From positions 1 to 64,000 of the forward strand of contig NZ_JAVHTY010000006.1 of the NCBI RefSeq assembly GCF_031085165.1: a stretch of DNA of 64,000 nucleotides, written 5' to 3'. Under the pieces are notes generated by a model that saw nothing but the letters and a program-made list of their open reading frames with translations, searched no databases and was not told where the DNA came from. This document shows positions 60,149 through 64,000 of this stretch, piece after piece (positions within the stretch are counted from its first letter, which is position 1; each line of letters begins with the position of its first letter). Source of the DNA: Pseudomonas sp. 102515. GTDB taxonomy: Bacteria; Pseudomonadota; Gammaproteobacteria; Pseudomonadales; Pseudomonadaceae. The position numbers were made by a program, and so were the translations under genes.

Positions 60149-61471
60149 ATGTTCAAACGTCATCTGCTCGGCAGCCTCGTCCTGGCCCTGGGCCTCAGTT
60201 CCTTCGGTCCGGTGCAGGCCGCCGGCGAGCAATACTTCCCGCTGCAGAGCTATCGCGTCGGCCCCTATGCGGCAGGCGGCACCGGCTTCTTCGGTGGCTT
60301 CATCGACTACCTGAAATACGTCAACGCCAATGGCGGGGTGAATGGCGTCAAGCTGGTGTGGAGCGAGTGCGAGACCGAGTACATCGTCGAGAAGGGCGTG
60401 GAATGCTACGAGCGACTGAAGAACGGCCGTGACGGTGCGCCCGCGGCCGCCACCAATCCGCTGTCGGTGGGCATCGCCTACGCCACTCTGGACAGGTCCA
60501 CCGCCGACCGACTGCCGCTGATCACCATCAACCACGGCCGCACCGACTCCACCGATGGCAGCGTCTTTCCCTATGTCTTCCCGCTGCAGCTCAATCCCTA
60601 TTCGGAGGTCTCGGCCATCCTCAACTGGATCGCCCAGCAGGGCGGTGGCGAGGCCAGCCTCAAGGGCAAGAAGATCGTCACCCTCTACCACGGCTCGCCT
60701 TACGGCAAGGAGACCAACGAGGTGCTGCAGAAGCTGGCGGATCGCTACGGCTTCCAGCTGACCCTGCTGGAAGTGCCGCACCCAGGCAACGAGCAGCAAT
60801 CCCAGTGGCTCAACATCCGCCGGATCAAGCCGGACTGGGTGATCCTGCGTGGCTGGGGCGTGATGAACCCGGTGGCGATCAAGACCGCGCAGAAAGTCGG
60901 CTTCCCGGTCGACCACATCATCGGCAACATCTGGAGCAACTCCGAGGAGGACGTGCGTCCGGCCGGCGCGGCGGCCAAGGGCTTCCTGGCCATCACCACT
61001 CACCCCTCGGGTACCGCCTTCCCGGTGCTGCAGGGCATCGATCGCGACGTGGTGGCCACTGGGCAGAGCGACCTCGCCGATCCCAAGCGCTTCGGCACCG
61101 TCTACTACAACCTCGGCGTGGTCAACGGCATCCTCAATGTCGAGGCCCTACGCCTGGCCCAGGCCAAGTATGGCGACAAGCCCCTCAGCGGCGAGCAGGT
61201 GCGCTGGGGTTTCGAACACCTGAAGCTGGACGACGCCCGCCTGCAGGCCCTGGGCGCCAAGGGCCTGGTGCAGCCGCTCACGCTCTCCTGCGCCGACCAC
61301 GAAGGCGGCGGCGCCATCCGCATCCAGCAGTGGGATGGCGAGAAATGGAACCTGGTCAGCGATTGGGTACAGGCCGATCGCGCCTTCCTGCGACCGATCA
61401 TCGAGGCCTCGGCCAGGCAGTACGCCAAGGAAAAGGGCATCACCCCGCGCGACTGCAGCAAGGAGAGCTGA
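60149..61471 (+). CDS. livK: Liv-type ABC transporter substrate-binding protein (LivK-like)
   Basis: This 440-residue periplasmic protein has a signal peptide (MFKRHLLGSLVLALGLSSFGPVQA). Its receptor-like segments are YLKYVNANGGVNGVKLVWSECET and YHGSPYGKETNE. The length is larger than classical LivK and fits amide/urea-type binding proteins. The ligand may be a sulfur compound or an amide, given the neighbours. Confidence 0.92.
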   Translation: MFKRHLLGSLVLALGLSSFGPVQAAGEQYFPLQSYRVGPYAAGGTGFFGGFIDYLKYVNANGGVNGVKLVWSECETEYIVEKGVECYERLKNGRDGAPAAATNPLSVGIAYATLDRSTADRLPLITINHGRTDSTDGSVFPYVFPLQLNPYSEVSAILNWIAQQGGGEASLKGKKIVTLYHGSPYGKETNEVLQKLADRYGFQLTLLEVPHPGNEQQSQWLNIRRIKPDWVILRGWGVMNPVAIKTAQKVGFPVDHIIGNIWSNSEEDVRPAGAAAKGFLAITTHPSGTAFPVLQGIDRDVVATGQSDLADPKRFGTVYYNLGVVNGILNVEALRLAQAKYGDKPLSGEQVRWGFEHLKLDDARLQALGAKGLVQPLTLSCADHEGGGAIRIQQWDGEKWNLVSDWVQADRAFLRPIIEASARQYAKEKGITPRDCSKES

Positions 61472-61474
61472 CCC

Positions 61475-62221
61475 ATGACGACCACCCCCTTGCTGGCGGT
61501 CGAGGCCATCGAAGTCCGTTACGACGGCGCCATTCTGGCCGTCGATGGCGTCAGTCTAGTGGTCGGCCAGGGCCAGATCGTAGCCTTGCTGGGCGCCAAT
61601 GGCGCCGGCAAGAGCACCACGCTCAAGGCCCTCTCGGGGCTGCTCGGCGCCGCCCGCGGCGCCCTGGTCCGCGGCGCGATCCGCTACGAGGGACGGGAGC
61701 TCGCGGGCCAGTCGGCCGATGCCCGGGTCCGTGCCGGACTGGTCCAGGTGCTGGAAGGGCGCCACTGTTTCGGGCCACTCAGCGTGGAGGAAAATCTGCT
61801 CAGCGGCGGTTTCGTCCGCCGCCTCGGGCGCGCCGCGCAGCGCGCGGAACTGGAGCGGATCTATGCCTGGTTTCCCCGCCTGGCCGGCAAGCGCCGGCAG
61901 CTGGCGGGTCTGACCTCGGGCGGCGAGCAGCAGATGATCGCCCTGGGGCGCGCGCTCATGGCGCGGCCCCGCCTGTTGCTGCTGGATGAACCCTCCATGG
62001 GCTTGGCGCCGCTGCTGGTGGAGGAGATCTTCGACAGCGTCGCCCGGCTGAACCGGGAGGAGGGCCTGAGCGTGCTGATGGCCGAGCAGAACAGCGCTAT
62101 CGCCCTCGACTACGCCCACCAGGCCTTCGTGCTGGAAAGCGGGCGGGTGGTGCAGTCCGGCGTGCCCGGCACTGGCCTGACGCGCGAGGCGGTGCAGGCG
62201 GCCTACCTGGGGGTGGGCTAA
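61475..62221 (+). CDS. livF: Liv-type ABC transporter ATPase (LivF-like)
   Basis: This 248-residue ATPase has Walker A GANGAGKSTT, signature LTSGGEQQMIALGRAL, Walker B LLLLDEPSMGL and H-loop MAEQNS. It follows livK three bases later and completes the transporter (ATPase, two permeases, binding protein, ATPase). Confidence 0.93.
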   Translation: MTTTPLLAVEAIEVRYDGAILAVDGVSLVVGQGQIVALLGANGAGKSTTLKALSGLLGAARGALVRGAIRYEGRELAGQSADARVRAGLVQVLEGRHCFGPLSVEENLLSGGFVRRLGRAAQRAELERIYAWFPRLAGKRRQLAGLTSGGEQQMIALGRALMARPRLLLLDEPSMGLAPLLVEEIFDSVARLNREEGLSVLMAEQNSAIALDYAHQAFVLESGRVVQSGVPGTGLTREAVQAAYLGVG

Positions 62222-62250
62222 GCTCCCGGGACAACCGGGGAGCCCACGCC

Positions 62251-62919
62251 ATGAACAAGACCTCCTACAACGCCATCGCCGACACCTTTCGCCAGGCCCG
62301 CGTCAGCCTCAGGGACGACGAGCGTCGCTACCTTGAGGTGCTCCTGGAAAAGCTCGAACCCGGCGCCACCCTGCTCGATCTGGGCTGCGGCACCGGCACA
62401 CCGGTCGCCGCCGCCATTCTCGCCCAGGGGCATCGGGTACTGGGTGTCGACCAGGCGGCCGCCATGCTGGCCCATGCGCGGCGGGAATTTCCCAAGCAGC
62501 GCTGGATCGAGGCGCGGCTGGAAACCTACGCCTGCGCCGAACGCTACCAGGGCGCGCTGCTGTGGGATTCGCTGTTCCATCTGGAGCGCCGCTGGCACGC
62601 GACCCTCCTGGCGCGAGTGATCGCCGGGCTTCCCCAAGGGGGACGGCTGATGCTGACGGCGGGCGGCTCGGCGGCGGATTCCTTCGTCGATACCATGTTC
62701 GACCAGCCGTTCTTCTACGACTCCCACCCGCCGGCGGAGCTGCGTGCCTTGCTCTTGGGGCAGGGCGTGCGCATCCTCATCGAGGAATTCATGGACCTGC
62801 CCGACGGGGGGCGGAATAGGGGGCGCTGCGCCTTCGTCGTGGAAAACTGTGACGTTGTTCAGGTGCCGTTCTCGCTGAGAGAACGGGATGGAGATCAGTC
62901 CTTCCAGCCCGGCTGGTAG
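62251..62919 (+). CDS. Class I SAM-dependent methyltransferase
   Basis: This 222-residue methyltransferase has SAM motif I DLGCGTGTPVAAAI (about 44-57), motif II VLGVDQAAAML and the post-motif ALLWDSLFHLERR. It starts 30 bases after livF behind GGGGAG. Its 3' end overlaps the convergent metQ-like gene by 25 bases. Substrate unknown. Confidence 0.87.
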   Translation: MNKTSYNAIADTFRQARVSLRDDERRYLEVLLEKLEPGATLLDLGCGTGTPVAAAILAQGHRVLGVDQAAAMLAHARREFPKQRWIEARLETYACAERYQGALLWDSLFHLERRWHATLLARVIAGLPQGGRLMLTAGGSAADSFVDTMFDQPFFYDSHPPAELRALLLGQGVRILIEEFMDLPDGGRNRGRCAFVVENCDVVQVPFSLRERDGDQSFQPGW

Positions 62920-63680
62920 AGGGTGCCGTGGGCCTGGTCCAGGGCGGCGCGGACCTTGGGCGAGTGCTGGTAGAGGTCGATCAGCTTGGCCAGGCGCGGA
63001 TCGTCCTTGTTGTCCTGGCGGGCGACGAACTGGATGACGTACTCCGGGTGGTCGAGGCCATCGAAGAGCAGGGCCTGGTTGGGATCTATGGTCTTGGCCA
63101 GGCGCAGGTAGTGCGGATAACCCTGGGCCACGTCGACGTCGTCCAGTGAGCGGGCCAGCTGCACGGCCTCCAGTTCGACGATCTGGATGTCGCGCGGATT
63201 GCCGGTGATGTCCGCCAGGGTGGCGTGGTAGCCGACGCCGGGCTTGAGGGTGATGAAGCCGGCCTTCTCCAGCAGCAACAGGCCACGGCCGCCATTGATG
63301 GCGTCGTTGGCGATAGCCACCCGCGCGCCCTTGGGTACCTCGGCCAGGGTGCGGTACTTCTTCGAATAGAGCCCGACGTTGTTGATGATCCCCGGCGCCA
63401 CCGCCACCAGGTCATGGCCGGCGGTGCGCTTGGCGTTCTCCAGGAAGGGGATGTGCTGGTAGTAGTTGGCGTCGATGTCATGGTTGGCGAGGCTGGTGTT
63501 GGGGGCGATCCAGTCGCTGAATTCGACGATCTCCACCTCCACCCCGGCGGCCTTGGCCTCCTGCACCGCGACTTCAAGCGGCGGAGCGAAGGCGGCGGTG
63601 GTGCCGATCTTGAGAGGCGCGGCCAGGGCCGCGGTGCTGAAGAGGCCGAGGGCGAAGAGCAGGGGTTTGAGGCGGGTCAT
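62895..63680 (-). CDS. Second MetQ-like ABC substrate-binding protein
   Basis: This is a 261-residue NlpA/MetQ-family protein. Signature segments are VEIVEFSDWIAPNTSLANHDIDANYYQHIPFLE and VAVAPGIINNVGLYS. The signal peptide ends TAALA, without a lipobox. The start at 63680 follows AGGA and overlaps the upstream monooxygenase stop (ATGA). It shares its family with the protein at 44091 but differs clearly. No ATPase or permease is seen; partners would be beyond the window edge. Confidence 0.92.
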   Translation of the reverse strand: MTRLKPLLFALGLFSTAALAAPLKIGTTAAFAPPLEVAVQEAKAAGVEVEIVEFSDWIAPNTSLANHDIDANYYQHIPFLENAKRTAGHDLVAVAPGIINNVGLYSKKYRTLAEVPKGARVAIANDAINGGRGLLLLEKAGFITLKPGVGYHATLADITGNPRDIQIVELEAVQLARSLDDVDVAQGYPHYLRLAKTIDPNQALLFDGLDHPEYVIQFVARQDNKDDPRLAKLIDLYQHSPKVRAALDQAHGTLYQPGWKD

Positions 63681-64000
63681 AGGGCGTCCTTGAGAGGCCA
63701 GTCCTGGCGGAAACGGCCGCCGGAATGGCGGGTGTCGAGGTGGTCGCCCCGGCCGAACAGCTTGTGTCTGAAGCTGCCCTCGGCGTAGGCGGTCTTGTAG
63801 CGACCCCGGGTCTGCAACTCCGGGATCACCAGATCGATGAAGTCGCCGTAGCACTCGGGGGTGACGGTGCGGGCCAGGTTGAAGCCGTCCAGCCCGGTCT
63901 CGTCGATCCAGCCAAGCAGGGCATCGGCCACCTGCTGGGGATCGCCGACCAGGGCGGTGTAGCGGCCACCGAGGGCGTGCTGCTCCAGCAGCTTGCGGCG
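63677..64000 (-). CDS. Luciferase-like flavin monooxygenase, C-terminal part, runs off the window
   Basis: The final 107 residues of a larger protein are read from the window edge (RRKLLEQHALGGRYTALVGDPQQVADALLG). ETGLDGFNLARTVTPECYGDFIDLVIPELQTRGRY is the closing part of NtaA/SnaA/DszA-type FMNH2-dependent monooxygenases. It overlaps the MetQ-like gene and probably helps use organosulfur or nitrilotriacetate-like compounds. The start is outside the window. Confidence 0.88.
   Translation of the reverse strand, partial: RRKLLEQHALGGRYTALVGDPQQVADALLGWIDETGLDGFNLARTVTPECYGDFIDLVIPELQTRGRYKTAYAEGSFRHKLFGRGDHLDTRHSGGRFRQDWPLKDAL

Overview
The window is a high-GC gammaproteobacterial chromosome segment, almost certainly from the genus Pseudomonas. 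The evidence is the neighbour order smc-zipA-ligA, the ffs-dnaX-ybaB-recR block, an Anr regulator next to hemN with a perfect Anr box, and close matches to Pseudomonas sfnG and DUF3509-type proteins. The exact species cannot be set from sequence reading alone. The P. oryzihabitans/P. psychrotolerans group is a guess.

Layout. 0-8.5 kb: the end of a tRNA-Glu, a tRNA-Gly, a sulfate-binding protein, then core genes smc, zipA and ligA. 8.6-15.4 kb: galE and a divergent, tightly overlapping cassette (glycosyltransferase, UDP-galactopyranose mutase, glycosidase-like protein, ABC exporter) that looks like a galactofuranose-glycan pathway. 15.4-27.0 kb: an 11.46-kb AT-richer integrated element in the 3' end of ffs (4.5S signal recognition particle RNA), bounded by 83-bp perfect direct repeats. 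27.1-30.7 kb: dnaX, ybaB and recR. 30.7-34.7 kb: a Fur-box-preceded ECF sigma/anti-sigma/TonB receptor system. 34.7-37 kb: anr and hemN. 37-64 kb: a long stretch of sulfur and small-molecule scavenging genes. It holds a multi-rhodanese protein and a cysteine-dioxygenase-like enzyme, three sulfonate-type binding proteins, a MetNIQ transporter, and an amidase/deacetylase/MFS/SDR/CobW cluster with a tandem-HTH GntR regulator. It continues with the dimethylsulfone monooxygenase sfnG, a Liv-type ABC transporter, a second MetQ, and the end of a flavin monooxygenase.

The most interesting object is the element at 15477-27020. It has a tyrosine integrase, five copies of a 9-bp motif (TGTGTGACA) at its two ends with 13-bp phasing (candidate integrase arm sites), a serine resolvase with a res-like site, and a winged-helix replication protein. 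A set of three tandem 22-bp iterons lies upstream of the replication gene, and a fourth, inverted copy sits at its start. It also carries a 615-residue phage tail tape-measure protein, but no other recognisable head, tail, portal or terminase gene. It therefore looks like an integrative plasmid/phage-satellite hybrid that could supply its own tape measure to a helper phage. Its remaining proteins are small and unrecognised.

All gene calls rest on reading the sequence and on family knowledge; no database search was run.
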